Source: an uncultured bacterium
GTDB lineage: Bacteria; Actinomycetota; Coriobacteriia; Coriobacteriales; Coriobacteriaceae
Direction: 5' to 3'
Length of the DNA stretch: 64,000 nt
Assembly: GCA_905214425.1 (NCBI GenBank)
Contig: CAJMLY010000004.1
Span: 62,001 to 126,000 of the forward strand
This document shows, piece after piece, positions 14,030 to 22,409 of the stretch. Both the position numbers and the translations under genes were made by a program. How positions within the stretch are numbered: position 1 is the first letter of the stretch; the number at the start of each line of letters is the position of its first letter. Below the pieces are notes generated by a model. That model ran no database searches and was not told the origin of the DNA. It worked only from the letters and a program-made list of their open reading frames with translations.

Positions 14030-14821
14030 ATGCCCACACCTTCCACTGCACGCATGCACGACTTCGAGGTCGTCTCGAACCAGGAGATCGCCGACGGCAT
14101 CTTCTCGCTCGTCATCTCGGCCCCCAAGCTTGCAAGTGCGCTCAAGCCCGGTCAGTTTGTGAACATTGCCGTGCCCGGCGATGCGTCCTCGCTGCTTCGC
14201 GTGCCCCTGAGCTTCTATCGCGCCGACGCCCAGGCCGGTACCGTCGAGCTGTGGTACGCCGTCGTGGGCGACGACACCCGTCGTCTGTCGCAGATGGCCC
14301 CCGGCTCCAAGTCCAACCTGTTGGGCCCTGGCGGCCGCGGCTGGCTTGTTCCCGAGGGCACCAGGAAGGCGCTGCTCGTGGCGGGCGGCATCGGCGTTCC
14401 GCCCGTGCTCTGCCTTGCCGGCAAGCTTGTCGAGCAGGGCGTGGATGTCGACGTTTGCCTGGGCTTTGGCACCGCTTCCAAGGCCGTGGGTGTCGATGAG
14501 TTCCGCGCGCTTGGCGCCACGGTTAACGTGTGCACCGATGATGGCACGCTGGGCACGCACGGTTTTTGCACCGACCCGGCAGCCGAGCTGCTCGGAGAGG
14601 GCGGCTACGACTATGTGGCCAGCTGCGGCCCCGCTGTCATGATGAAGAAAGTCGCCGCCGCTGCCGCCGAGGCCGGTGCGTACTGCGAGGTGTCGCTCGA
14701 GCGCATGATGAGCTGTGGCTTTGGCGCCTGCAACACCTGCAATGTCGAGACGGTCGACGGTATGAAGGGTGCTTGCATGTGCGGCCCCGTGTTCGATGCT
14801 TCCAAGGTGGTGGTCTTCTAG
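14030..14821 (+). CDS. pyrK: Dihydroorotate dehydrogenase electron transfer subunit
   Basis: FAD and [2Fe-2S] protein that passes electrons from class 1B PyrD to NAD+. Of 263 residues, the N-terminal half is a ferredoxin-reductase-like FAD domain (RVPLSFYRAD), followed by an NAD-binding segment (LLVAGGIGVPPVLCLA). The C-terminus has the iron-sulfur cysteines in SCGFGACNTCN and GACMCGPVF. GGATTGGAG lies a few bases before the ATG. The pyrD start overlaps its stop, as expected for partners in a heterotetramer. Confidence 0.95.
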   Translation: MPTPSTARMHDFEVVSNQEIADGIFSLVISAPKLASALKPGQFVNIAVPGDASSLLRVPLSFYRADAQAGTVELWYAVVGDDTRRLSQMAPGSKSNLLGPGGRGWLVPEGTRKALLVAGGIGVPPVLCLAGKLVEQGVDVDVCLGFGTASKAVGVDEFRALGATVNVCTDDGTLGTHGFCTDPAAELLGEGGYDYVASCGPAVMMKKVAAAAAEAGAYCEVSLERMMSCGFGACNTCNVETVDGMKGACMCGPVFDASKVVVF

Positions 14822-15744
14822 TGGGTACCGTGAACATGGCCGTCGATTTCGGCGGCGTCAAGATGCAGAACCCCATCAACACCGCAGCCGGTACCTTTGG
14901 CTACGGTTGGCAGTTCCAGAACTTCTTCGATGTCTCCCAGCTGGGCGCCATCACCACCAAGGGTTGCGCTGCCGAGCCCTGGCCCGGCAACCCCGCGCCC
15001 CGCATGGCCGAGATTCCCGGCGGTATGATCAACTCCGTGGGCCTTCAGAACCCCGGCGTGGCCGCCTTTGCCCGCGAGTCCGGCCCGTGGCTCGAACAGC
15101 TGTCCAAGGACGGCTGCCAGGTCATCTGTCAGGTTGCCGGCCACTCCGTTGACGAGTTTGTCCGCGCACTCGAGATGTATGTCGAGCTGTGCCCCTGGGC
15201 TGCCGGCTACGAGATCAACGTGAGCTGCCCTAATATCGCCGCCGGCGGTGCCGCCATGGGCTCCACGCCCGAGGGCGCCTCTTCCGTTATGGCTGCCTGC
15301 CGCAAGGTGACCGATAAGCCGCTGTTCGTGAAGATGGCGCCGGTCAACGTCGCCGAGATCGCCAAGGCCCTCGAGGCTGCCGGCGCTGACGGCCTTTCGG
15401 TCATCAACTCCATCCAGGGCATGGCCATCGACGTCCATACCCGCAAGTCCCGCGTGGCCAAGCCCAAGGGCGGCCTTTCGGGCCCGCTGTGCCACCACAT
15501 CGCCGTTCGCATGGTCTGGGAGGTCGCCCAGGCCGTCGATATCCCCATCAACGGCGTCGGCGGTGTCATGACTGGCGAAGATGCGGCCGAGTTTATCCTG
15601 GCTGGCGCCACCTGCGTGTCGGTCGGCATGGCCAACTTCGTCGATCCGTGCGCTTCGCTCAAGATTGCGCATGAGCTCGAGGCCTGGGCCGAGTCCCAGG
15701 GCGTGAAGGACATCAACGAACTGGTAGGTGCGTTCGAATGCTAG
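14821..15744 (+). CDS. pyrD: Dihydroorotate dehydrogenase, class 1B catalytic subunit
   Basis: FMN enzyme that oxidises dihydroorotate to orotate using PyrK and NAD+. The 307 residues form a TIM barrel; the catalytic cysteine is in NVSCPNIAAGG, FMN/substrate loops are KMAPVN, NSIQGMAID and GVGGVMTGEDA. GTG 14821 overlaps the pyrK stop and has AAGGTGG upstream; ATG 14836 is an alternative that would remove five residues. The open frame continues upstream inside pyrK and is not used. Confidence 0.94.
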   Translation: MGTVNMAVDFGGVKMQNPINTAAGTFGYGWQFQNFFDVSQLGAITTKGCAAEPWPGNPAPRMAEIPGGMINSVGLQNPGVAAFARESGPWLEQLSKDGCQVICQVAGHSVDEFVRALEMYVELCPWAAGYEINVSCPNIAAGGAAMGSTPEGASSVMAACRKVTDKPLFVKMAPVNVAEIAKALEAAGADGLSVINSIQGMAIDVHTRKSRVAKPKGGLSGPLCHHIAVRMVWEVAQAVDIPINGVGGVMTGEDAAEFILAGATCVSVGMANFVDPCASLKIAHELEAWAESQGVKDINELVGAFEC

Positions 15745-16454
15745 AGACCGATGCCCGCGACCGCGTAATCGTCGCTCTCGACTGCGACCGTGAGCGTGCG
15801 CTCGAGCTTGCCCACGAGCTTTCGGGCCATGCCGCCTGGCTCAAGGTTGGCATGACGCTCTATTACGCTGAGGGCCCCGAGATCGTCAAGACCTTTAAGG
15901 ACCTGGGCTTTAAGGTCTTCCTTGACCTTAAGTTCCATGATATTCCGCATCAGGTTCGCGGTGCTGCCCGTTCGGCCTCGCTTGCCGGTGCCGACCTTCT
16001 TTCGGTCCACGGCTTGGGTTCGGGCGCCATGCTTGCCGCCTGCCGCGAGGGTGCCGAGGAAGCACGCGAGGATCGAGCCAAGCTCGTCGCCATCACCGTG
16101 CTTACGAGCATGAATCAGGATGCCTTGAGCGAGATCGGCGTCGAGTCGCCCGTGGCCGAGGAGGCCGCCCGCCTGGCAAAGCTCGCTCAGGCCAACGGCA
16201 TCGACGGTATCGTGTGCTCGCCGATGGAGGCTCACGACATGCGTGAGCTGCTGGGTCCCGATGCTCTGATCGTGACTCCGGGCGTGCGTCCGGTGGGTGC
16301 CGCCCTTGGTGACCAGTCCCGCGTGGCGACGCCTTCCCAGGCTATCGAGCGCGGTGCAAGCCACATTGTGGTGGGCCGTCCCATCACCGGTGCCGACGAT
16401 CCGGTTGCCGCCTTTGACGCCATCGTCGCCGAGCTGGTCGAAAACGTAGCGTAA
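15738..16454 (+). CDS. pyrF: Orotidine 5'-phosphate decarboxylase
   Basis: Last step of UMP synthesis. The 238 residues contain the catalytic DLKFHDIPHQV at about residues 60-70, the ALDCDRERAL opening, VCSPMEAHDMRE and the phosphate-binding VVGRPITGADDP. It overlaps the pyrD end by 7 bases. pyrE and carAB are not in this operon and must lie elsewhere. Confidence 0.96.
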   Translation: MLETDARDRVIVALDCDRERALELAHELSGHAAWLKVGMTLYYAEGPEIVKTFKDLGFKVFLDLKFHDIPHQVRGAARSASLAGADLLSVHGLGSGAMLAACREGAEEAREDRAKLVAITVLTSMNQDALSEIGVESPVAEEAARLAKLAQANGIDGIVCSPMEAHDMRELLGPDALIVTPGVRPVGAALGDQSRVATPSQAIERGASHIVVGRPITGADDPVAAFDAIVAELVENVA

Positions 16455-16499
16455 AAGATTCCCCTAAGTCACCACTTTTGGGTCTCATTAGCACAAAAT

Positions 16500-16558
16500 A
16501 GCCCCTGTTCCTGCGTAAACTTTCCCATCCTTTGTGTGGAATCGCAGGTCAGGGGCTT
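16500..16558 (+). terminator. Large imperfect hairpin after the pyr operon
   Basis: A 16-base left arm (16500-16515) pairs with a 15-base right arm (16543-16557) with a single bulge. The 27-base loop contains a further TTCC/GGAA pairing. The T-run is weak. It is probably the operon terminator, though the loop size is unusual. Confidence 0.5.
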
Positions 16559-16620
16559 AACTTTGGGCGCAGTATATTGCACTTTTTGCGGGTATCGTCT
16601 AACCTATGGACCCGCGATTG

Positions 16621-16652
16621 GGCATTTTGTACGTTCTACGTGCTAAAATGCC
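16621..16652 (+). promoter_or_regulatory. mihF promoter with overlapping dyad
   Basis: An extended -10, TGCTAAAAT (16641-16649), lies about 45 bases before the mihF ATG. It is overlapped by an inverted repeat GGCATTTT (16621-16628)/AAAATGCC (16645-16652) with an inner ACGT/ACGT pairing. This could be an operator, perhaps for autoregulation. Confidence 0.45.
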
Positions 16653-16693
16653 AATTATTGAATCAGATATAACCCAACTATTTGGAGGTACGA

Positions 16694-17002
16694 ATGGCAC
16701 TCCCTCAGCTTACCGATGAGCAGCGCAAGCAGGCTCTTGAGAAGGCTGCTGCCGCACGTCACGCCCGCGCTGAGCTTCGCGAGCAGATCAAGAAGGGCGA
16801 GAAGTCCCTCGAGTCCGTGCTCAACTCCGATGACCCCATCGCTTCCCGCATGAAGGTTTCCACCCTCATCGAGTCTCTTCCTGGTTATGGCAAGGCCAAG
16901 GCCGCCAAAATCATGGAGGAGCTCGGTATCTCCGCTACCCGTCGCGTCCAGGGCCTCGGCGTCCGTCAGCGCGAGCAGCTCCTCGAGCAGCTGACCAAAT
17001 AA
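16694..17002 (+). CDS. mihF: Actinobacterial integration host factor (mIHF)
   Basis: A 102-residue nucleoid-associated DNA-binding protein of the actinobacterial IHF type, unrelated in sequence to proteobacterial IHF. The C-terminal half carries the helix-two-turn-helix LPGYGKAKAAKIMEELGI followed by RRVQGLGVRQREQLLEQL, which is characteristic. The N-terminus is an alanine/lysine-rich helix. ATG 16694 follows TTTGGAGG at 16681-16688. Its place directly before gmk is conserved across Actinomycetota and supports the class assignment. Confidence 0.93.
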   Translation: MALPQLTDEQRKQALEKAAAARHARAELREQIKKGEKSLESVLNSDDPIASRMKVSTLIESLPGYGKAKAAKIMEELGISATRRVQGLGVRQREQLLEQLTK

Positions 17003-17572
17003 GTGAGCGCTCAGGATTCCAAGCTCTTTGTGATTTCTGGACCGTCAGGCGCAGGCAAGGGTACGCTCGTCACTCGTGTGCGCGAGCGCCGCTCGAACCT
17101 GGGCCTGACGGTTTCGGCTACCACGCGAGCACCACGCAAAGGTGAGGTCGACGGCGTCAACTACTTTTTTCTGACGCGCGAGGAGTTCGACCGCCGCGTG
17201 GCAAACGGTGAGTTTGTTGAGTGGGCCGAGGTCCACGGTAACTGCTACGGCACGTTGGTGAGCGAGGTCACATCCAAGCTCGCCTCGGGCGCCTCTCTGA
17301 TTTTGGAGATCGATGTCCAGGGTGCCCTGCAGGTTAAGGAGCGTTTCCCCGAGGCCGTGCTGATCTTTATCAAGCCGCCTTCGCTTGAGGTGCTCCGCGA
17401 GCGTCTAGTCGGTCGCGGTACCGAGACGCCCGAGACGATTGAGCTGCGTATGGCAAATGCCGCCGATGAGCTTGCCCTTGCCGACCGCTACGACGACGTC
17501 GTGGTTAATGACGATCTCGACCGCGCGACCGATGAACTCGTTCGCGTTCTCGATATGCATGAAAGGATCTGA
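17003..17572 (+). CDS. gmk: Guanylate kinase
   Basis: It phosphorylates GMP to GDP. The 189 residues have the P-loop SGPSGAGKGTL near residue 12, the GMP-binding SATTRAPRKGEVDGVNYFF, and ILEIDVQGALQVK. The GTG start abuts the mihF stop TAA, so translation is coupled. Confidence 0.96.
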   Translation: MSAQDSKLFVISGPSGAGKGTLVTRVRERRSNLGLTVSATTRAPRKGEVDGVNYFFLTREEFDRRVANGEFVEWAEVHGNCYGTLVSEVTSKLASGASLILEIDVQGALQVKERFPEAVLIFIKPPSLEVLRERLVGRGTETPETIELRMANAADELALADRYDDVVVNDDLDRATDELVRVLDMHERI

Positions 17573-17577
17573 GGTCC

Positions 17578-17859
17578 GTGTCCGTTGTAAAGCCTTGCAT
17601 TGACGATCTTCTTGAGAAGACCGATCACAACCGCTTCCTGCTCGCTTCGCTTGCCTCTAAGCGCGCCTGCGACATCAATAGCATGCTGCGTGGCCAGCAC
17701 AACCGCGTGCTTGCCGTCCAGGATGTCGATGACATCACCATCGGGCTTTCCGGTGCCGATACCATCTCGATGGCTATGGACGAGATTGTCGACGGCGACA
17801 TCTCTTACGACGAGGCCCGTTACGAGAAGGCGCTCGGCCACAAGGTTGCTGAAGCCTAA
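17578..17859 (+). CDS. rpoZ: RNA polymerase omega subunit
   Basis: A small RNA polymerase assembly subunit. The 93 residues contain the family core NRFLLASLASKRACDINSM. It starts at GTG 17578 behind GAGG, and its stop is immediately followed by the thiI ATG. The gmk-rpoZ order is standard. Confidence 0.9.
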   Translation: MSVVKPCIDDLLEKTDHNRFLLASLASKRACDINSMLRGQHNRVLAVQDVDDITIGLSGADTISMAMDEIVDGDISYDEARYEKALGHKVAEA

Positions 17860-19104
17860 ATGGCGGCTCGCGTCTGCCTGGTCCACTATCACGAGGTTGG
17901 ACTGAAGGGTAAGAACCGCGCACATTTTGAGCATATCCTCATGGATAACATCAAGGCGGCCTTGGCCGCCTTTTCCGTGAATGCCGTGTCTCGAATTTCC
18001 GGTTATATCCTCGTGACCTTTAACGAGCATCAGGCCGACCAGGCGGCGCGTGTCATTCGCACCGTTCCCGGCGTAGCTCGCGTGTCTTTGGCGTATCACA
18101 CCAACCGCGACCCGCAGGAGTACTGCGCGGCGGCTGTAAAGGCGCTGCGTGAGTTTGGCCCCTTCGACTCGTTTAAGGTACATGCCAAGCGCTCCAACAC
18201 CGACTATGAACTCACCTCGATTGATATCAATCGACAGGTTGGCGAGGTACTGTGTGAGGCCTTCCCCGATAAAAAGGTTCAGATGCACGATCCAGACGCG
18301 ATGGTGCACGTGCTGGTTGTTCAGGGCAGTGTTTACGTGTACGCGCGCTCCGAGCGCGGCGTGGGCGGTCTGCCGGTGGGTTCTGCCGGCAAGGTCGTGA
18401 CGCTTCTGTCATCGGGTATCGACTCGCCGGTGGCGACCTGGATGCTCGCACGTCGCGGAGCCGTGTGCGTGCCGGTACATTTTTCCGGTCGTCCGCAGAC
18501 GCCGGATACCAGCGAGTATCTGGTGCAGGATGTCATTCGCGCCCTTGAGCCGGGTGTCCAGATCGGCCGTCTGTATGTTGTTCCGTTTGGCGACTGCCAG
18601 CGCGAGATTTCGGTGACCTGTCCCAGCAACCTGCGCGTCATCATGTATCGCCGCATTATGTATTCGGTTGCTGAGCGCATCGCGCATATCGAGGGCGCCA
18701 AGGCCATTGTGACGGGCGAGTCGCTTGGTCAGGTTGCCTCCCAGACGCTCGAGAACATCATGGCCGTCAACGAGGCCGTGAAGATTCCCGTTTTCCGTCC
18801 GCTCATTGGTTCTGATAAGCAGGAGATCATCGCGCGTGCTCAGGAGATCGGTACGTTTGATATCTCGACCGAGGCGGCGCCCGATTGCTGCACGCTCTTT
18901 ATGCCGCGTCGTCCCGAGACGCATGCCAAGCTCGATGCCGTGCATGAGGCCTGGGAGCTGTTCGATCACGAGGAGATGATCGAGCGCCTGCTCAAACAGA
19001 CTGAGTATATCGATTTTGGCAGCAACACGTATAAGGCCCCCAAGACCTTAAAACGCAAACATTCGGAGCTCGCTCCGCGGGAGATATACCAAGATCACGA
19101 GTAA
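17860..19104 (+). CDS. thiI: tRNA 4-thiouridine synthetase
   Basis: It makes 4-thiouridine at tRNA position 8 and can supply sulfur to thiamine synthesis. The 414 residues hold an N-terminal ferredoxin-like/THUMP region, then the PP-loop motif SSGIDSPVATWML at about residue 185. The C-terminal rhodanese domain of the E. coli protein is absent, as in many Gram-positive ThiI. It ends the mihF-gmk-rpoZ-thiI operon. Confidence 0.93.
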   Translation: MAARVCLVHYHEVGLKGKNRAHFEHILMDNIKAALAAFSVNAVSRISGYILVTFNEHQADQAARVIRTVPGVARVSLAYHTNRDPQEYCAAAVKALREFGPFDSFKVHAKRSNTDYELTSIDINRQVGEVLCEAFPDKKVQMHDPDAMVHVLVVQGSVYVYARSERGVGGLPVGSAGKVVTLLSSGIDSPVATWMLARRGAVCVPVHFSGRPQTPDTSEYLVQDVIRALEPGVQIGRLYVVPFGDCQREISVTCPSNLRVIMYRRIMYSVAERIAHIEGAKAIVTGESLGQVASQTLENIMAVNEAVKIPVFRPLIGSDKQEIIARAQEIGTFDISTEAAPDCCTLFMPRRPETHAKLDAVHEAWELFDHEEMIERLLKQTEYIDFGSNTYKAPKTLKRKHSELAPREIYQDHE

Positions 19105-19114
19105 TTTGTTGCAT

Positions 19115-19147
19115 AGGCCGGCGATATTTTTGCGTCGTCGGCCTTTT
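19115..19147 (+). terminator. Terminator after thiI
   Basis: AGGCCGGCGA (19115-19124) pairs with TCGTCGGCCT (19135-19144) with one G-T pair, followed by T4. Confidence 0.85.
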
Positions 19148-19222
19148 GCTATCTGGGCAAATGATGCCAAGATGCTCATTCGCTGACGTGTGACTGAATA
19201 AATGGACATGTTCGCGCAAGGT

Positions 19223-19240
19223 TTTGGTCGGTATTTGGTT
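19223..19240 (+). promoter_or_regulatory. TTTGGT direct repeat upstream of comEA
   Basis: TTTGGTCGGTATTTGGTT has two TTTGGT units starting 11 bases apart, about 80 bases before the comEA ATG. A nearly identical 18-mer lies upstream of recA at 47996-48013. Confidence 0.45.
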
Positions 19241-19317
19241 TGACCGTCAGAACTGGTTTGTCCATGCGGTTCGTTCGGCTGCGTTTTCCTGACACGATGG
19301 TGCTGGGAGGTTTTGCT

Positions 19318-20031
19318 ATGGCGCAGCGCGAACAACATGAACGGGTCAAAAAGATGGACCGCTGGGCGGGTAACTTGCTCGGGCATAAGGCGGTGGTGGT
19401 GGCGATACTCGTCGCCATCGCGATGGCGAGCGGGCTGGCGATGGCGAGCTTTGGCGGCGGTGCCGGCGGCGTATCGTTTGAGCGGGCTGGGGGCTCGGGC
19501 TCATCGGCGGAGCCGGGTTCTGGCGTTGATTCGCATGATCGTGAGTCCGATGGGTCTTCGCACAAAGCTTCTGCCGAATTAGAGGTCTATGTCGATGTCG
19601 ATGGCGCTGTTGTATCACCCGGTGTGTACCGGCTTAAGGATGGCGCGCGGGTGGCTCAGGCAATTGATGCCGCCGGTGGATTGACACCAGAGGCGGATGT
19701 GACAGGGCTTAATCGGGCATCCAAGGTTGCTGATGGACAAAAAATATACGTACCAAAGGTGGGGGAGCAGCAGGCGTCCATTGCGGATGTCGGTGCTGAT
19801 GGTGGGGCTTCCGCTTCATCAGGCATGGGTGGCTCAACAAGCCTAGTAAACATTAATACGGCAAGCGCGGCAGAGCTGCAGACGCTCTCGGGCATCGGTC
19901 CCTCCATGGCACAGTCGATTATCGATGAACGAACGCAAAACGGGCCGTTTACCTCGATTGAAGACCTGATGCGCGTATCTGGCATCGGAGAGAAGAAGCT
20001 CGCCAAAATCAAAGATTGTATCTGCGTATGA
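19318..20031 (+). CDS. comEA: Competence protein ComEA (DNA-binding, helix-hairpin-helix)
   Basis: Membrane-anchored double-stranded DNA receptor for DNA uptake. The 237 residues comprise one membrane helix (about 25-45, VVVAILVAIAMASGLAMASF), a low-complexity Gly/Ser linker, an SLBB domain (VYVDVDGAVVSPGVYRL) near residues 90-145, and a C-terminal HhH pair (VNINTASAAELQTLSGIGPS and VSGIGEKKLAKIKD). I chose ATG 19318, which has TGGGAGG upstream; the longer frame has no SD. The comEC start overlaps the stop (ATGA). Confidence 0.93.
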   Translation: MAQREQHERVKKMDRWAGNLLGHKAVVVAILVAIAMASGLAMASFGGGAGGVSFERAGGSGSSAEPGSGVDSHDRESDGSSHKASAELEVYVDVDGAVVSPGVYRLKDGARVAQAIDAAGGLTPEADVTGLNRASKVADGQKIYVPKVGEQQASIADVGADGGASASSGMGGSTSLVNINTASAAELQTLSGIGPSMAQSIIDERTQNGPFTSIEDLMRVSGIGEKKLAKIKDCICV

Positions 20032-22331
20032 GCACGCCCAAGCGCGAGCATGTGATGCCCCCGCGGCCCCTCATGCCATGGACGATGGCCTTGTGTGCCG
20101 GCCTGTGCGTTAGCTGTGTCTTGGTGCTCAACGTGGCCGCCGATGCGATACTGGGGGAGCAGACATCGGCGGTCGGACCGCTATGGGCTATTCCTGTTGC
20201 GTCGGCGGCATTCGTTGTGCTGGCTCAATCTTGTGCGCGGCTTGCCCCTTTGAAGCGGTGGCTGTATGCCGCGTCCGTCGGTCTCGTGGCGGGAGCGGTC
20301 GTCTCGGCGTGGTGGGCCGTGGGCGCGCTAAGCGCCTCAAAGGTGCTCGACGGTCGAGCGGCAAGTAGCCTCGAGTTTGTCGTGCAAGGTGATCCATTCA
20401 TTAACGACGACGTGTATTCCTATACCTGCGAGGCGCGCGCGGACGGTAAGAACTTGGCAACGGTTCGCCTATCGTGCGACCGTGAGTTCAAGGTCGGGGC
20501 GCACGTGCGTGTTATCGGTCGCGTTTCACGTTTTGAGAACGATGCGTATGGACGATCGCGCGTGCTCCGAGGAGAGGTGTGTAAAGTAAAAGCCGTTCGG
20601 ATTGTGTCGGTCGATGAGGGTTCTCCGGGCCCGCTGCTTCGACTGCGAAATGGGCTGCTTGGGTCCATCGCGCCTGCGACCGACCCGGCGCGTGCGCTCA
20701 TAGCCGGTGTCGTCTGCGGTCGTTCGGCCGAGCTGCGCGCTCAGCCGGCGGGCGATTGGTTTTCAGTGACGGGAACGGCGCATCTTATCGCCGTCTCGGG
20801 CAGTCATTTGGCTATCGTGGGGTTTGTAATCGAGGGTGTATTGCAAAAGACCCGGTGCTCACGTGGTCTTCAGCGGGCGATATTGGCGATAACGCTTGTG
20901 GGTTACGCTGCCTTTACGGGCGCCTCGCCCTCGGCCGTGCGCGCGTGCTGCATGGTGTTCGCGACGCTTGTCGTAAACGGCGCGGGACGTCGCCGGCACG
21001 GCCTTTCGGCACTCTTCGTAACCATGTCCATTTTTGTGCTACTGTGGCCGACGGTTCTGTTCGAGATGGGCTTTCAGCTTTCATGTGCCAGCGTCTTTGC
21101 CATCCTGTGCTTTTGCCCGTACGCCACCTACGCTTTGGGAGAGTTGGGCGTGCCGACGGGCATTGCCGGCATGCTTTCCGTCACACTGTGCTCGCAGTTG
21201 GCGACGCTCCCCATCACCATTCCCGCCTTCGGTACGTTCTCGCTCATTGCTCCGCTGGCAAATGCGATCATCGGTCCGGTGGTGAGTGTACTACTCGCTG
21301 TGTCGATTGTGCTGGTTCCCTTTTCGCTCGTGGCGCCGTTGCAGGCTTGGGCGCTCGTCGTACCCATGATTACCGCCCGGTGCGCACTGTTCTTTGAGCA
21401 GCTGTTTGCCGCCGTGCCGGGTGCATCCGTGAGTGTGCCGCCCGATACGGTCTTTATTTACGTGGTGCCATTGGTGCTGCTGGTTCTCTTGGTCTGCTGG
21501 CCGCGCCCGCAGGCACGGTCTATGGCTGCTGGGCTAGTCTGCCTGGCGCTTCTGGCGGGGATTCCGTACGTCTACTGGGATCGATTCGCTCCGCCTTCGG
21601 TGACGGTCCTCGATGTTGGCCAGGCCGATGCGATCTTGGTTCGGCAGGGCTCGACGGTGGTGCTTGTAGATAGCGGGCTCGACGAGCGGGTGATTACCGC
21701 GCTCGTTCGAAACAATGTGCATCATATCGATGCCGTCTTTGTAACGCATTGGGACGAGGACCATTGGGGCGGCCTGCCTGCAGTGCTGGAACAGTTTTCG
21801 GTTGGGACCATTGCCGTGGCAGCCGACGCGCTCGAGGATGCGCCCTCACAGGTTCTAAACCGCCCCGGCGTTTCGTATCGCCAGGTGAGACGGGGAGATG
21901 CCGTCGACATCGGGGCGTTTCGCGCCCGCGTGATGTGGCCGTTCGATTCTGTGGATGGAGAGGGGAACGAGGACTCGCTTGTCTTGCTGCTCACCTTTGC
22001 GCAGGAAGGAAAGCGCTTGCGCATGCTGCTGACCGGCGATGCCGAGCTTGACCAGGAACGTGAGTTTGTGCAGGAGGTGGGGGATATCGATGTGCTTAAG
22101 TTGGGACATCACGGCTCGAAGGTCTCGGTCGACGGTGAGTTGCTGGGCGTTTTGAGACCCGAGCTTTCCATTGCAAGCGCCGGCGAGGGGAATCGATACG
22201 GTCATCCCAGCGACGAGTGCGTGGATGCGGTTCGAGCGGCCGGTGGGGGCTTTGCGTGCACCATCGAACAGGGGGATATCACTATCACGCCGACCACGAA
22301 GGGCTTTACGATGCGATGCCAACGGTCGTGA
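20028..22331 (+). CDS. comEC: ComEC/Rec2 DNA-uptake channel
   Basis: Polytopic membrane protein that carries single-stranded DNA across the inner membrane. The 767 residues have an N-terminal helix cluster, a soluble OB-like domain at about 110-220, a competence domain with many helices (TAHLIAVSGSHLAIVGFVI, FTGASPSAVRACCM), and a C-terminal metallo-beta-lactamase-like domain (FVTHWDEDHWGGLP, LLTGDAELDQE, KLGHHGSKVSVD) likely to degrade the non-transported strand. The four-base overlap with comEA indicates coupling. No comFA or pilus gene is in this window. Confidence 0.94.
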   Translation: MSTPKREHVMPPRPLMPWTMALCAGLCVSCVLVLNVAADAILGEQTSAVGPLWAIPVASAAFVVLAQSCARLAPLKRWLYAASVGLVAGAVVSAWWAVGALSASKVLDGRAASSLEFVVQGDPFINDDVYSYTCEARADGKNLATVRLSCDREFKVGAHVRVIGRVSRFENDAYGRSRVLRGEVCKVKAVRIVSVDEGSPGPLLRLRNGLLGSIAPATDPARALIAGVVCGRSAELRAQPAGDWFSVTGTAHLIAVSGSHLAIVGFVIEGVLQKTRCSRGLQRAILAITLVGYAAFTGASPSAVRACCMVFATLVVNGAGRRRHGLSALFVTMSIFVLLWPTVLFEMGFQLSCASVFAILCFCPYATYALGELGVPTGIAGMLSVTLCSQLATLPITIPAFGTFSLIAPLANAIIGPVVSVLLAVSIVLVPFSLVAPLQAWALVVPMITARCALFFEQLFAAVPGASVSVPPDTVFIYVVPLVLLVLLVCWPRPQARSMAAGLVCLALLAGIPYVYWDRFAPPSVTVLDVGQADAILVRQGSTVVLVDSGLDERVITALVRNNVHHIDAVFVTHWDEDHWGGLPAVLEQFSVGTIAVAADALEDAPSQVLNRPGVSYRQVRRGDAVDIGAFRARVMWPFDSVDGEGNEDSLVLLLTFAQEGKRLRMLLTGDAELDQEREFVQEVGDIDVLKLGHHGSKVSVDGELLGVLRPELSIASAGEGNRYGHPSDECVDAVRAAGGGFACTIEQGDITITPTTKGFTMRCQRS

Positions 22332-22339
22332 TGACATCG

Positions 22340-22369
22340 TTGGCGCGCGGTGGGACCCTGGGCTAAAAT
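22340..22369 (+). promoter_or_regulatory. Candidate holA promoter
   Basis: TTGGCG (22340-22345), an 18-base spacer and TAAAAT (22364-22369) lie 40 bases before the holA ATG. Confidence 0.5.
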
Positions 22370-22409
22370 GGCACGGTACGAATATGGGAGTTTGCGAGAG
22401 GGGAGCGCG

